Origin: Asaia bogorensis | GTDB lineage: Bacteria > Pseudomonadota > Alphaproteobacteria > Reyranellales > Reyranellaceae | DNA: 64,000 bases | NCBI GenBank assembly: GCA_945889625.1 | Contig: CAMDCE010000001.1 | Location: forward strand, 62,001 to 126,000 | Reading direction: 5' to 3' | Shown here: positions 33,631 through 41,799 of the stretch, one piece after another | How positions within the stretch are numbered: the stretch's first letter is position 1 | Layout: every line of letters starts with the position of its first letter | Made by a program: the position numbers and the translations under genes | The notes under the pieces: generated by a model | The model's input: only the letters and a program-made list of their open reading frames with translations | What the model was told of the DNA's origin: nothing | Database searches by the model: none

Positions 33631-35040
33631 ATGTTCGAAGCCTTCGACGCAACCCTGCTGGCGCGGATTCAGTTCGCCTTTACCGTCTCCTTCCATTTCA
33701 TCTTTCCGTCGTTCTCGATCGGGCTGGCGAGCTACCTTGCCGTGCTCGAGGCGCTGTGGCTGCGCACCGGCCGCATCGTCTATCTCGACCTCTATAAGTA
33801 CTGGCTGAAGATCTTCGCGCTGACCTTCGGCATGGGCGTGGTCTCGGGCATTGTCATGGCCTACCAGTTCGGCACCAACTGGTCGGTGTTCTCCGACAAG
33901 GCGGGCCCGGTGATCGGGCCGCTGATGGCCTACGAGGTGCTGACGGCTTTCTTCCTCGAGGCCGGCTTTCTCGGCGTCATGCTGTTCGGCATGAACCGGG
34001 TGGGCCAGGGCCTGCATTTCACGGCGACGGTCGCGGTCGCGGTCGGCACCTTCATCTCGGCCTTCTGGATCCTGTCGGCCAACAGCTGGATGCACACGCC
34101 GACCGGCCACGGCATGAACGCTGCCGGCCAGTTCGTGCCGCTGGACTGGCTTGCCATCATCTTCAACCCGTCCTTCCCCTACCGCCTGGTCCACACCGTG
34201 TTCGCGGCTTATCTCACGACTGCACTGGTGGTGGGCGGCGTTGGGGCCTGGCATCTGCTGCGTGAGCGTGCCAACGAAGGCGCCCGCGTGATGTTCTCCA
34301 TGGCGATGGGCATGATCGCCGTGGTGGCGCCGCTGCAGATCCTGGCCGGCGACCAGCACGGGCTGAACACGCTCGAGCACCAGCCGGTTAAGGTCATGGC
34401 CATCGAGGGCCATTTCCAGAGCTACCCCGACGGCGCGCCGCTGGTTCTGTTCGGCTGGCCCGACCGCAAGGAAGGCAAGGTCCTCTACGAGATCTCGGTG
34501 CCCAAGCTCTCCTCGCTCATTCTCAAGCATTCGCTCGATGCGCCGATGAAGGGCCTCGATTCGGTCGACCGCAAGGAGTGGCCGCCGGTGGCCATCGTGT
34601 TCTGGGCGTTCCGGGTCATGGTGGGACTGGGCATGCTCATGCTGTTGCTGGCCGCCTGGAGCGTGTTGGCGTGCGTCAAACATCGGCTCTACGACTGGCC
34701 GCTGCTGCACCGCTTCGCGCTCGCCATGGGGCCGATGGGATTCGTGGCGGTGATTGCCGGCTGGGTGACGACGGAAGTCGGACGCCAGCCCTACACCGTC
34801 TACGGCCTGCTGCGCACCGCCGATTCGGTGTCGCCGCTCGGCCTGCCGGCGGTCACGATCTCGCTGGCCGCCTTCATCGTGGTCTACTTCGTCGTGTTCG
34901 GCGCCGGCGTCTATTACATCCTGAAGCTGATGAGCCATCCGCCGCATCGCGGCGAGACCGGACCGGAGGCCGACATGCCGGTGCGGGCGGCCGGCATCAC
35001 ACCGGGACCGGCGGTCGCGCCTTCAGGCGGGGAGCGATGA
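33631..35040 (+). CDS. cydA: Cytochrome bd-type ubiquinol oxidase subunit I, cyanide-insensitive (CioA) type
   Basis: This is the 469-residue catalytic subunit of a terminal oxidase carrying haems b558, b595 and d in the inner membrane. Landmarks are the N-terminal histidine in SFHFIFPSF (H22) and a short Q-loop with GDQHGLNTLEHQPVKVMAIEG, typical of the CioA branch. The start at 33631 has GAGGTGA just upstream; a TTG at 33613 is less likely. Its stop overlaps cydB (ATGA). No cydDC genes follow, as is common for Cio-type oxidases. Confidence 0.94.
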   Translation: MFEAFDATLLARIQFAFTVSFHFIFPSFSIGLASYLAVLEALWLRTGRIVYLDLYKYWLKIFALTFGMGVVSGIVMAYQFGTNWSVFSDKAGPVIGPLMAYEVLTAFFLEAGFLGVMLFGMNRVGQGLHFTATVAVAVGTFISAFWILSANSWMHTPTGHGMNAAGQFVPLDWLAIIFNPSFPYRLVHTVFAAYLTTALVVGGVGAWHLLRERANEGARVMFSMAMGMIAVVAPLQILAGDQHGLNTLEHQPVKVMAIEGHFQSYPDGAPLVLFGWPDRKEGKVLYEISVPKLSSLILKHSLDAPMKGLDSVDRKEWPPVAIVFWAFRVMVGLGMLMLLLAAWSVLACVKHRLYDWPLLHRFALAMGPMGFVAVIAGWVTTEVGRQPYTVYGLLRTADSVSPLGLPAVTISLAAFIVVYFVVFGAGVYYILKLMSHPPHRGETGPEADMPVRAAGITPGPAVAPSGGER

Positions 35041-36047
35041 CCATGCTCACCTTCGACTTGCCCACCGTCTGGGCCTTCATCATCGCCTTCGCGATCTTCG
35101 CCTATGTCGTAATGGACGGCTTCGATCTCGGCATCGGCATCCTGTTCTCGATCTTCCCCAAGGGGCGCGAGCGCGACACCGCCATGAACACCATCGCGCC
35201 GGTGTGGGACGGCAACGAGACCTGGCTGGTGCTGGGCGGCGGCGGGCTGTTGGCGGCCTTTCCGATGGCCTACGGCATGATCCTCTCCGCGCTCTATGCC
35301 CCGATCATTGCCATGCTGTTGGCGCTGATCTTCCGTGGCGTCGCCTTCGAGTTCCGCTGGCGCGATCCCGGCCATCGCGCCTGGTGGGACGTGGCCTTCA
35401 ACGTTGGCTCGGTCGTTGCGGCCCTGGCGCAGGGCATCACGCTGGGCGCCCTGCTGCAGGGCATCGCGATCGAAAATCGTGGCTATGCCGGCGGCTGGTT
35501 CGATTGGCTGACGCCGTTCAGCCTGCTGGTCGGCGTCAGTCTGGTCTGCGGCTACGCGCTGCTCGGTTCTTGCTGGCTGATCATGAAGAGCGAGGGGCCG
35601 CTGCAGGAGCGCTGCTACCGGCTGGCGCTCAGGCTCGGCATCGGCACGATCGTCGCGATGGCGGCGGTGAGCGCCTACACGCCGTTCCTCAAGGACGCCT
35701 ACTGGCAGCGCTGGTTCGCCTGGCCGCAGGTGCTGTTCACGGCGCAGGTGCCGCTGCTGGTCGCGGTCGCCTCGGTGCTCTTTCTCGTCGGCCTCAAGCG
35801 CCGACACCACTACACGCCGTTCCTGGTGGCGCTCGTGCTGTTCGCGCTGGGCCTGGTCGGCCTCGGCATCAGCATGTTCCCCTATATCGTGCCGCCGGTC
35901 GTCACGATCTGGGATGCCGCGGCACCTTCGGCCAGCCTGAAATTCATGCTGCCGGGCGCGCTGATCATGGTGCCGATCATCCTCGTCTACACCGGCTATT
36001 CCTACTGGGTGTTCCGCGGCAAGACCGGCCATGAGGGCTACCATTGA
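35037..36047 (+). CDS. cydB: Cytochrome bd-type ubiquinol oxidase subunit II (CioB type)
   Basis: This is a 336-residue membrane subunit with about eight helices. Conserved CydB segments are YVVMDGFDLGIGILF near residues 23-37 and NTIAPVWDGNETWLVLGGGGLLAAFP near 51-76. It stabilises subunit I and does not bind haem in most family members. It begins in the cydA stop (ATGA), and the small DUF2474 gene begins 13 bases after its own stop. Together they form a full Cio-type oxidase operon. Confidence 0.95.
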   Translation: MTMLTFDLPTVWAFIIAFAIFAYVVMDGFDLGIGILFSIFPKGRERDTAMNTIAPVWDGNETWLVLGGGGLLAAFPMAYGMILSALYAPIIAMLLALIFRGVAFEFRWRDPGHRAWWDVAFNVGSVVAALAQGITLGALLQGIAIENRGYAGGWFDWLTPFSLLVGVSLVCGYALLGSCWLIMKSEGPLQERCYRLALRLGIGTIVAMAAVSAYTPFLKDAYWQRWFAWPQVLFTAQVPLLVAVASVLFLVGLKRRHHYTPFLVALVLFALGLVGLGISMFPYIVPPVVTIWDAAAPSASLKFMLPGALIMVPIILVYTGYSYWVFRGKTGHEGYH

Positions 36048-36060
36048 GGGGCCATCACTG

Positions 36061-36162
36061 ATGCCGCGGCCGCGGCAGCTTCTGTGGTTTGTCGGCCTGT
36101 GGGCCGCGGGCGTGGCCACGACCGCGATGGTCGCCTACGCCATCAGGTTCCTGCTGATATAG
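36061..36162 (+). CDS. DUF2474 small membrane subunit of the bd oxidase (CydX-like)
   Basis: This is a 33-residue protein, MPRPRQLLWFVGLWAAGVAT at the start and AYAIRFLLI at the end, with a single membrane segment (about 7-30). The W-x-x-LW and IR pattern is that of DUF2474, the tiny third subunit found next to cyanide-insensitive bd oxidases. GAGGGG lies nine bases before the ATG. An in-frame ATG within cydB (36031) could give a 43-residue form. It is easily missed in annotation because of its length. It likely stabilises the oxidase, as CydX does in other bacteria. Confidence 0.85.
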   Translation: MPRPRQLLWFVGLWAAGVATTAMVAYAIRFLLI

Positions 36163-36166
36163 CGCC

Positions 36167-36529
36167 TCAGCTGGTGCGCTTGATCGGCCGGCAGTTGTAG
36201 GCCATCGGCCGCGCGTTCGCGGCGTTTTCGCGCAGGGAGGCGAGATCGTCGCGACCCGCCCATTCGTTGACCGCGTCGCTGTAGCGGAAGCCCTGCTCGG
36301 TCGGGTGGTATTCCATGCGCCAGGTCTTGCCGTCGAAAGTCACCGAGGCGCGGTTCTTGGCGTAGACCACCGACACTTCCTTGCGTCCGTCGCAGACATA
36401 GGCGATGCCCTGCGCCATCGGGTCGTCGGGAGAGGGCCGCGGGATCGGCGTCCAGGCGGTCGTCGCCTCCTGGACGCAGGCTGCAAGAGGTACGGCAATC
36501 ATGACGGCGGCAATCGACAACTGACGCAT
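36167..36529 (-). CDS. MliC-like (C-type lysozyme inhibitor domain) lipoprotein
   Basis: This is a 120-residue lipoprotein with a signal ending in the lipobox LAAC (C18). The mature domain has a cysteine pair (in AYVCDG and near the end in YNC) and the patterns VSVVYAKNRASVTFDG and FRYSDAVNEWAGRDDLASL. These match the MliC fold, which inhibits host or predator C-type lysozyme at the outer membrane. The start at 36529 was chosen because it places the signal peptide at the N-terminus behind GGAGG. It converges on the small oxidase subunit, with stops four bases apart, and is divergent from the hydrolase at 36589. Confidence 0.75.
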   Translation of the reverse strand: MRQLSIAAVMIAVPLAACVQEATTAWTPIPRPSPDDPMAQGIAYVCDGRKEVSVVYAKNRASVTFDGKTWRMEYHPTEQGFRYSDAVNEWAGRDDLASLRENAANARPMAYNCRPIKRTS

Positions 36530-36588
36530 CCTGCGGTTTCCTCCATGACAGTCCCGCGACAGTGAGCTTACGGCCTTGAGGAGGGGAG

Positions 36589-37383
36589 ATGCCACATCTG
36601 AAATTGCGCGATGGTGCGGAACTCTATTACGAGACGCACGGCAGCGGCCCGCCGCTGTTCCTGGTGCCCGGGCTGGGCGGCGACGGCCGCTGGTGGAGCG
36701 CCAATGTCGCCGATCTCGCCAAGCGCTTCACGGTGGTCGTACACGATCATCGCGGCACGGCGCGCAGCACCTTGTCGAGGATCACCTACAGCGTCGAGCA
36801 GATGGCCGACGACACGCTGCAGCTGATCGACGGCCTGGGTTTCGACAAGGTTCACTGGTGCGGCCATTCGACCGGCGGCGCGATGGGCCAGGTGCTGGCG
36901 ATCGTTCACCCCGGCCGTATCGACCGGCTGGTGCTGAGCGCCACCTGGGCCCGGACCGACGCCTTCTTCCGCCGCTCGTTCGAGGTCCGCGCGTTGATCC
37001 TGCGCGAGCTGGGGCCGGCGGCCTACCAGAAGTCGAGCGCGCTGGCGCTCAATTCGCCGTGGTGGGTGCGCGACCACGATGCCGATCTCGCGGCGGCCGA
37101 GGCCAGGGCCAGGGAGACCATTCCCGAACCCGAGATCATGCTGTCGCGCATTGCCGCCATCGTCGCGCACGACCGCTACGACCAGTTGCAGGGGGTGCAG
37201 GCACGGTCCCTGGCGATCTGCGCCCGGGACGACATGGTGACGCCGCTCTACTTCACCGAGGAACTGGTGCGTTTGATCCCGGACGCCCGATCCTACGTCT
37301 TGCCCGATGGCGGACACTTCTATCCGCACGTGCACGGGGCCGAATTTTGTCGTGTACTGGCGTCCTTCCTGTTGGAGTCCTGA
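36589..37383 (+). CDS. Alpha/beta-fold hydrolase
   Basis: This is a 264-residue cytoplasmic hydrolase with the nucleophile elbow GHSTGG (S94), an oxyanion-region LVPGLGGDGRWW (25-36), a likely acid in CARDDMVTP and the catalytic histidine in DGGHFYPH. It resembles RutD/PcaD-type carboxyl-ester or carbamate hydrolases, but the substrate is not indicated. It precedes a peptidase M20 amidohydrolase gene by three bases, so they are probably cotranscribed in one hydrolytic pathway. Confidence 0.88.
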   Translation: MPHLKLRDGAELYYETHGSGPPLFLVPGLGGDGRWWSANVADLAKRFTVVVHDHRGTARSTLSRITYSVEQMADDTLQLIDGLGFDKVHWCGHSTGGAMGQVLAIVHPGRIDRLVLSATWARTDAFFRRSFEVRALILRELGPAAYQKSSALALNSPWWVRDHDADLAAAEARARETIPEPEIMLSRIAAIVAHDRYDQLQGVQARSLAICARDDMVTPLYFTEELVRLIPDARSYVLPDGGHFYPHVHGAEFCRVLASFLLES

Positions 37384-37386
37384 GTC

Positions 37387-38562
37387 ATGAACATCGAACC
37401 CAAGATTGCCGCCTTCGCCAAGGAACTCACCGCCATCCGCCGCGACATCCACGCCCATCCCGAGCTCGGCTTCGAGGAGGAACGCACCAGCACCATCGTG
37501 GCCCAGAAGCTGAAGGAATTCGGCTGCGAGGTGACGACGGGCATCGGCAAGACCGGAGTCGTGGGCACCATCCGGGTCGGCAACAATCCGCGCGCGATCG
37601 GGCTCCGGGCCGACATGGATGCGCTGCCGATGGACGAGCTCAACACCTTCGACCACCGCAGCCAGCACAAGGGCCGCATGCATGCCTGCGGCCACGACGG
37701 CCACACCACCATGCTGCTGGGCGCCGCCAAGTATCTCTCGGCGACGCGCAACTTCGACGGCACGGTGCACCTGATCTTCCAGCCGGCCGAGGAAGGTCGC
37801 GGTGGCGCCGAGGCGATGGTCAAGGACGGCCTGTTCGAGAAATTTCCCTGCGAGCAGATCTTCGGCATGCACAATCGACCCAAGCTCGACGTCGGCAAGT
37901 TCGCCATCCGCTCCGGTCCGCAGATGGCGGGCGGCGGCCTGTTCGACATCAAGATCACCGGCAAGGGCGCCCACGGCGCGCGGCCGGAAACGGGCGTCGA
38001 TCCGGTGATCATCGCCACGCAGATCATCTCGGCCCTGCAGAGTGTGGTGTCGCGCAACGTGGCACCGCTCGATTCGGCGGTGATCTCGGTCACGCAAATG
38101 CATTCCGGCGACGCCTACAACGTGATCCCGCAGGAGGCCGTGCTGCGCGGCACCATCCGTGCCTTCCGCAAGGAAACGATGGCGCTGATCAAGGAGCGCA
38201 TCGAGACGATTTCGAGCGGCATCGCCAAGACGCTGGGCGGCCACGCCGAGGCCGACGTGCGCATCGCCTTCCCGCCGCTGGTCAACAACAAGGACGCGGT
38301 GAAGTTCATCGCCGACGTCGCAGCCGAGATCGTGGGTTCCGACAACATGAACCGCGAAGGCCCCTTCGTCATGGCGTCAGAGGATTTCTCCTACATGCTG
38401 GAGAAGGTGCCGGGCGCCTTCATCAATATCGGCAATGGTGGCGGCGAGGGCGGCTGCGAGGTCCACAATCCGAGCTACGACTTCAACGACGAGATCCTGA
38501 CGCTGGGCGCCACCCTGTGGTCGCGCGTGGTCGAGACGAAGCTGGCCAAGGATGCGCGCTGA
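37387..38562 (+). CDS. M20-family amidohydrolase (hippurate hydrolase-like)
   Basis: This is a 391-residue metal-dependent amidohydrolase of the IAA-amino-acid/hippurate/N-acyl-amino-acid type. Motifs in order are DIHAHPELGFEE (20-31), LRADMDALPM (73-82), MHACGHDGHTTML (98-110, with C101 and H103 as metal ligands) and QPAEEGRGG (about 127-135). It releases an amino acid from an N-acyl or aryl conjugate. The 3' end overlaps the next gene by 11 bases. Confidence 0.92.
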   Translation: MNIEPKIAAFAKELTAIRRDIHAHPELGFEEERTSTIVAQKLKEFGCEVTTGIGKTGVVGTIRVGNNPRAIGLRADMDALPMDELNTFDHRSQHKGRMHACGHDGHTTMLLGAAKYLSATRNFDGTVHLIFQPAEEGRGGAEAMVKDGLFEKFPCEQIFGMHNRPKLDVGKFAIRSGPQMAGGGLFDIKITGKGAHGARPETGVDPVIIATQIISALQSVVSRNVAPLDSAVISVTQMHSGDAYNVIPQEAVLRGTIRAFRKETMALIKERIETISSGIAKTLGGHAEADVRIAFPPLVNNKDAVKFIADVAAEIVGSDNMNREGPFVMASEDFSYMLEKVPGAFINIGNGGGEGGCEVHNPSYDFNDEILTLGATLWSRVVETKLAKDAR

Positions 38563-39151
38563 AGTCCGGGTCTGGAGCGACTATGTCAGCCCCTACGCCT
38601 TCGTCGCCAAGGCGTGGGCCTACGCTCTGGAAGCCGATTACGACATCGCGCTGGAATGGCGGCCCTACACGCTCGACATCGCCTCGTTCCAGGGTTCGGT
38701 CGCCGAGCGCGATCCGCATCATTGGCGGCGCGTGCGCTATGCCTACATGGATGCGCGCCGTTTCGCCAACAAGCAGGGCCTGACCTTGAGGGGCCCGAAG
38801 AAGGTATTTTTTGCGCGGCCTCTCAACGCCGGCATGCTCTATTCGCAGAGGCACGGCGTCTTCCGGCGCTACAACGACCTGGCCTTCGACCGGTTCTGGC
38901 GCCGCGAGCTCGATCCGGAAAATGTCGAGGCCGTAGCCGCTACGCTGACAGAGGCCGGCGCGCCTGCCGGCTTCGCCGGCTTCCTGGCGGGCGAGGGCGG
39001 GGCCGAGCATGACCGGCTGCGCAGCGAGGCCGAGGCGGCTGGCGTGTTCGGCGTGCCGACCCTGGTGTTCGACGGCGAGCTGTTCTGGGGCGGCGACAGG
39101 ATCGGCCTGTTGCGCGAGCGCCTCGACGAGAAGGGCGTGAAGCGGCGCTAG
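38552..39151 (+). CDS. DsbA-fold 2-hydroxychromene-2-carboxylate isomerase-like protein
   Basis: This is a 199-residue thioredoxin/GST-kappa-fold protein. The active-site region reads WSDYVSPYAF (8-17) with serine in place of the DsbA cysteine, as in glutathione-dependent HCCA isomerases, and the cis-proline loop GVPTLVFDG (near 170) is present. Known members isomerise aromatic ring-cleavage products with glutathione. It overlaps the M20 gene by 11 bases, so it is translated with it. Its TAG shares four bases (CTAG) with the stop of the opposing hibernation-factor gene. Confidence 0.85.
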   Translation: MRAEVRVWSDYVSPYAFVAKAWAYALEADYDIALEWRPYTLDIASFQGSVAERDPHHWRRVRYAYMDARRFANKQGLTLRGPKKVFFARPLNAGMLYSQRHGVFRRYNDLAFDRFWRRELDPENVEAVAATLTEAGAPAGFAGFLAGEGGAEHDRLRSEAEAAGVFGVPTLVFDGELFWGGDRIGLLRERLDEKGVKRR

Positions 39152-39528
39152 TCCGGCCGGTCGAGCGTGCGCTCGGCGCGCTCGTGCAGTCTCTTCACGT
39201 CGCCACGCTGCTTGTGGACATGGTCCTTGATCAACCGCTTGGCGCGGCGGAAGGCGTCGGCGACAGCGAATTGCGGGTCGGAAAAGCGATTGTCGGCCTG
39301 CGGCGCGTGATCGACGTTGATGTCGATGTTGCCCGGCAGTGTCATGCGGATGTGGGCACTGTAGTGGCCGCCATTGCGGTGGTGCTTGTCGGGCACCTTG
39401 ATCGTGACGTGGCAGGCCGTCAGCCGGCCATGCAGCTGCTCGAGGGCGCCGACATGCTCGACGATCATCTGGCGGAGCGCGTCGCTGGTGTCGCCCCCCT
39501 GAAAGCTGATGCGAAGTGCTGATTCCAT
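39148..39528 (-). CDS. HPF/RaiA-family ribosome-associated protein
   Basis: This is a 126-residue protein with the beta-alpha-beta-beta-beta-alpha pattern of ribosome hibernation factors: LRISFQGGDTSDALRQMI at the start, CHVTIKVPDKHHRNGGHYSAHIRMTLPG in the middle, then AFRRAKRLIKDHVHKQRGDVK. These bind the 30S decoding centre and silence ribosomes in stationary phase. It lacks the long C-terminal dimerisation domain, so it is the short type. It stands alone on the minus strand, overlapping tail to tail with the isomerase-like gene. Confidence 0.85.
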   Translation of the reverse strand: MESALRISFQGGDTSDALRQMIVEHVGALEQLHGRLTACHVTIKVPDKHHRNGGHYSAHIRMTLPGNIDINVDHAPQADNRFSDPQFAVADAFRRAKRLIKDHVHKQRGDVKRLHERAERTLDRPD

Positions 39529-39680
39529 GGCGCTCGCTCCCTCACATTCACTGTTCTATTGAACGTGGGGCGTGCCCTGGTGGTTGCAAGCGATTAGTTG
39601 CCTTGGCCGGCAGGAAGCCGCGCTTTTAAGCGCCGCGGGCAGCGAAGCCGCGGCAAGGGCGGGAGTGAAAAGCGCGAAGC

Positions 39681-39923
39681 TCAGTCGGCCGCGGCGCTCA
39701 ATCCGTCGGCCGGCGGCCGGGCGACACGGTGCGTCACCATGCGCTGGTGCAGCGTGCGGATCGTGTCGCTGCCCCGGGTCAGGCACAGCCATGGAAAAAG
39801 GCCGTGCACGAAACAGCCCAGCGCGCCAAGCAGCATGCGGCCGCCGAAGCCGAAGGCCATGGCCAGGTGCTGGAAGTAGGTCTCGTCGACCGTGGCGGGA
39901 TGATCGGTGAAGCGGCGGAACAT
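39681..39923 (-). CDS. DUF6356-like small membrane protein
   Basis: This is an 80-residue protein with FRRFTDHPATVDETYFQHL at the N-terminus, the hallmark of DUF6356, then one hydrophobic segment (about 22-48) and a polar tail with ELHER-like RTLHQRM. Its function is unknown. It is a single gene, divergent from the Lrp/AsnC regulator across 91 bases. The 152 bases between it and the hibernation factor hold GC-rich inverted repeats near 39608-39655 but no gene that I can support. Confidence 0.75.
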   Translation of the reverse strand: MFRRFTDHPATVDETYFQHLAMAFGFGGRMLLGALGCFVHGLFPWLCLTRGSDTIRTLHQRMVTHRVARPPADGLSAAAD

Positions 39924-40014
39924 GCAGTCGATTCTACCGGTCGGCGCTGGAAACGGCTTGCTAGCTTTGCGCGACTTGGCCCAGACTTGAGAAAATCATT
40001 CCAAAGGACTGCCA

Positions 40015-40494
40015 ATGGCCGCGAAAATGTCGCTCGATTCCTTCGACCGGAAGATTCTGGATTGCCTGCAGGACGATTGCGATATGCCGCTGGCGGAGAT
40101 CGCGCGGCGGGTCGGCCTCTCGACCACGCCGTGCTGGCGGCGCATCAACCGCCTGCAGGCCGACGGCATCATCCGTGCCCGGGTGGCGCTGCTCGATCGC
40201 CGGGCGCTCAACGCCGGGGTGACGGTGTTCGTGGCTGTGCGCACCGCTCAGCACAACGCGCAGTGGCTCGGCCGCTTTGCCAAGGCCGTGGCGTCGTTCC
40301 CCGAGGTCATGGACTGCTACCGCATGAGCGGCGAGATCGACTACCTGATCCGCCTCGTGCTGCCCGACATCGACGCCTACGACGCCTTCTACAAGCGCCT
40401 GATCGCCAAGGTCGAGCTGTCGGACGTCACCTCCATGTTCGCCATGGAGGAGATCAAGTCCACCACGCGGCTCCCGCTGTCGTACCTGCCCTAG
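40015..40494 (+). CDS. Lrp/AsnC-family transcriptional regulator
   Basis: This is a 159-residue regulator with an N-terminal winged HTH (about 8-58: LDSFDRKILDCLQDDCDMPLAEIARRVGLS, then TPCWRRINRLQADGII) and a C-terminal RAM ligand/oligomerisation domain (about 68-145). Members sense amino acids and form octamers that wrap DNA. It is the only clear transcription factor in the window. It sits 63 bases before the hydroxyacid dehydrogenase gene, which is a reasonable candidate target; this is inference. Confidence 0.93.
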   Translation: MAAKMSLDSFDRKILDCLQDDCDMPLAEIARRVGLSTTPCWRRINRLQADGIIRARVALLDRRALNAGVTVFVAVRTAQHNAQWLGRFAKAVASFPEVMDCYRMSGEIDYLIRLVLPDIDAYDAFYKRLIAKVELSDVTSMFAMEEIKSTTRLPLSYLP

Positions 40495-40557
40495 CGTTGG
40501 CGGTTTGCGGGCTCTAGGATTGTCGCCGTCCGATTTTGGAAGACCGCAGAGGAAACG

Positions 40558-41541
40558 ATGAACACGGGCAAGAACCGCAAGAAGGTGCTGATCGTCGGCC
40601 GCATGCCGCAGGCCGGCATCGACGCCTTGAAGAAGCGCGACGACGTCGACTTCGAGATCCTGACCAATGATTCGGTCGCCTCGCTGCATCCAAAGCTCAA
40701 GGACGCACACGCCGTGACGCTGGGCGGCACGGCGTTCCGTCAGGCCGAGCTCGATGCCGCGCCCGGCATGATGGTGGTGGCCCGCTTGGGCGTCGGCTTC
40801 GACGCCGTCGAAGTGCCGGCGCTCAACAAGCGCAAGATTCCGCTGATGACCACCGGCATCGCCAACTCGGTGTCAGTGGCCGAGCACGCCATGTACATGC
40901 TGCTCGCCTCGGCGCGCCTGACGAAGAAGATGGACCAGATGGTGCGCACCAACACCTGGGGCCAGCGGCTGGCGGATCTTCCGGCCGATCTCGCCGGCAA
41001 GTCGATCCTGGTGGTTGGCATGGGCCGCATCGGCTCGCGCACGGTCAAGCGCAGCGTCGCCTTCGAGATGGACGTCTTCGTGATCGACCCCAATATCTCG
41101 GAGGCCGAGATCAAGAAGGCCGGTGCTACCAAGGTCAGCGACCTCAAGGCGATCCTGCCCAAGGTCGACTTCGTCTCGGTGCATTGCCCCAAGGCACCCG
41201 AGACGATCAACATGTTCAACACTGAGACGCTGGCGTTGATGAAGCCCGATGCCTTTCTGGTGAACACCGCGCGCGGCGGCATCATCAACGAGGACGCGCT
41301 CTACACCGCGCTGAGCACCGGCAAGCTGCGCGGCGCGGGGCTGGACGTCCTCGACAAGGAGCCGCCCGATCCGACCAACAAGCTGTTCAGTCTGGAGAAC
41401 GTGATCTTCAGCCCGCACATGGCCGGCGTCACCAAGGAGGCGAGCGACCGCATGGCGGTGACCGCCATCGAGAACATCCTTTCGGTCTTCGACGGCCGTC
41501 CCAACGCAGCGCACTGCGTGAACAAGGAAGTGCTTGGCTAG
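40558..41541 (+). CDS. D-2-hydroxyacid dehydrogenase (phosphoglycerate dehydrogenase-like)
   Basis: This is a 327-residue NAD-dependent dehydrogenase. The Rossmann motif is VVGMGRIGS (about 152-160). The catalytic triad is the arginine in NTARGGIINED, the glutamate in DVLDKEPPD and the histidine in SPHMAG. It has no regulatory ACT domain, so it is more likely a catabolic 2-hydroxyacid dehydrogenase than the serine-biosynthesis enzyme. It follows an Lrp/AsnC gene in the same direction. Its TAG overlaps tail to tail with the selenoprotein gene stop (CTAG). Confidence 0.9.
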   Translation: MNTGKNRKKVLIVGRMPQAGIDALKKRDDVDFEILTNDSVASLHPKLKDAHAVTLGGTAFRQAELDAAPGMMVVARLGVGFDAVEVPALNKRKIPLMTTGIANSVSVAEHAMYMLLASARLTKKMDQMVRTNTWGQRLADLPADLAGKSILVVGMGRIGSRTVKRSVAFEMDVFVIDPNISEAEIKKAGATKVSDLKAILPKVDFVSVHCPKAPETINMFNTETLALMKPDAFLVNTARGGIINEDALYTALSTGKLRGAGLDVLDKEPPDPTNKLFSLENVIFSPHMAGVTKEASDRMAVTAIENILSVFDGRPNAAHCVNKEVLG

Positions 41542-41750
41542 AGCAGATCCTCGATCTCGTCGTCGGTCGGGAAGCGGCCGGTCTTGCTGCGGGTGTATTT
41601 GAGGGTGCCGTCGACCGTGACGTCGAACTGGCCCGATTTGCCGATCTTGAGCTCGACGCCGGATGCGCCGAGCTTCTCGAGGCGTTCCCTCACACGGAGG
41701 GCTTGCGGCTTGTAGCCTCAAGCGCCGCAATATTCGATCAGGACTTTCAT
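41538..41750 (-). CDS. SelW-like (Rdx family) selenoprotein, in-frame TGA read as selenocysteine
   Basis: This is a 70-residue thioredoxin-fold protein of the SelT/SelW/SelH group. The frame ATG (41750) to TAG (41538) contains one TGA, at 41718-41720. With selenocysteine there, the protein begins MKVLIEYCGAUGYKPQALRV, giving the CxxU redox motif with the same CGAUGYK context as animal SelW. After it the frame stays open for 59 more codons with family-like content (GQFDVTVDGTLKYTR, TGRFPTDDEI). A SECIS-like hairpin lies immediately downstream of the TGA (41679-41719). Standard gene callers drop it because of the stop. Function in the family: thiol redox with glutathione. It requires SelA/SelB/SelC/SelD elsewhere in the genome; I cannot see those. 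No clear ribosome site precedes it. Confidence 0.88.
41679..41719 (-). promoter_or_regulatory. Bacterial SECIS element of the SelW-like gene
   Basis: Read on the minus strand, the RNA after UGA has a perfect 5-bp apical stem CCCUC/GAGGG with loop CGUGU (41687-41701), starting 16 bases after the UGA. A lower stem pairs GAGGC (using GA of the UGA, 41715-41719) with GCCUC (41679-41683). Bacterial SECIS elements lie within the coding region, about 16-37 bases from UGA to loop, with a G among the first two loop bases; this one fits (second loop base G). Confidence 0.8.
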
Positions 41751-41799
41751 AAACGTTAAGGTGGGGCCCTGGCCTCGGCCCAGCAAGGGGGATTTTGCG

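Noticed and set aside
39529..39680. Small gene in the 152-base gap between the hibernation factor and DUF6356 genes
   Set aside because: Only GC-rich inverted repeats (CCGCGG and GCGCTT arms) are seen; no frame with a ribosome site or family likeness.
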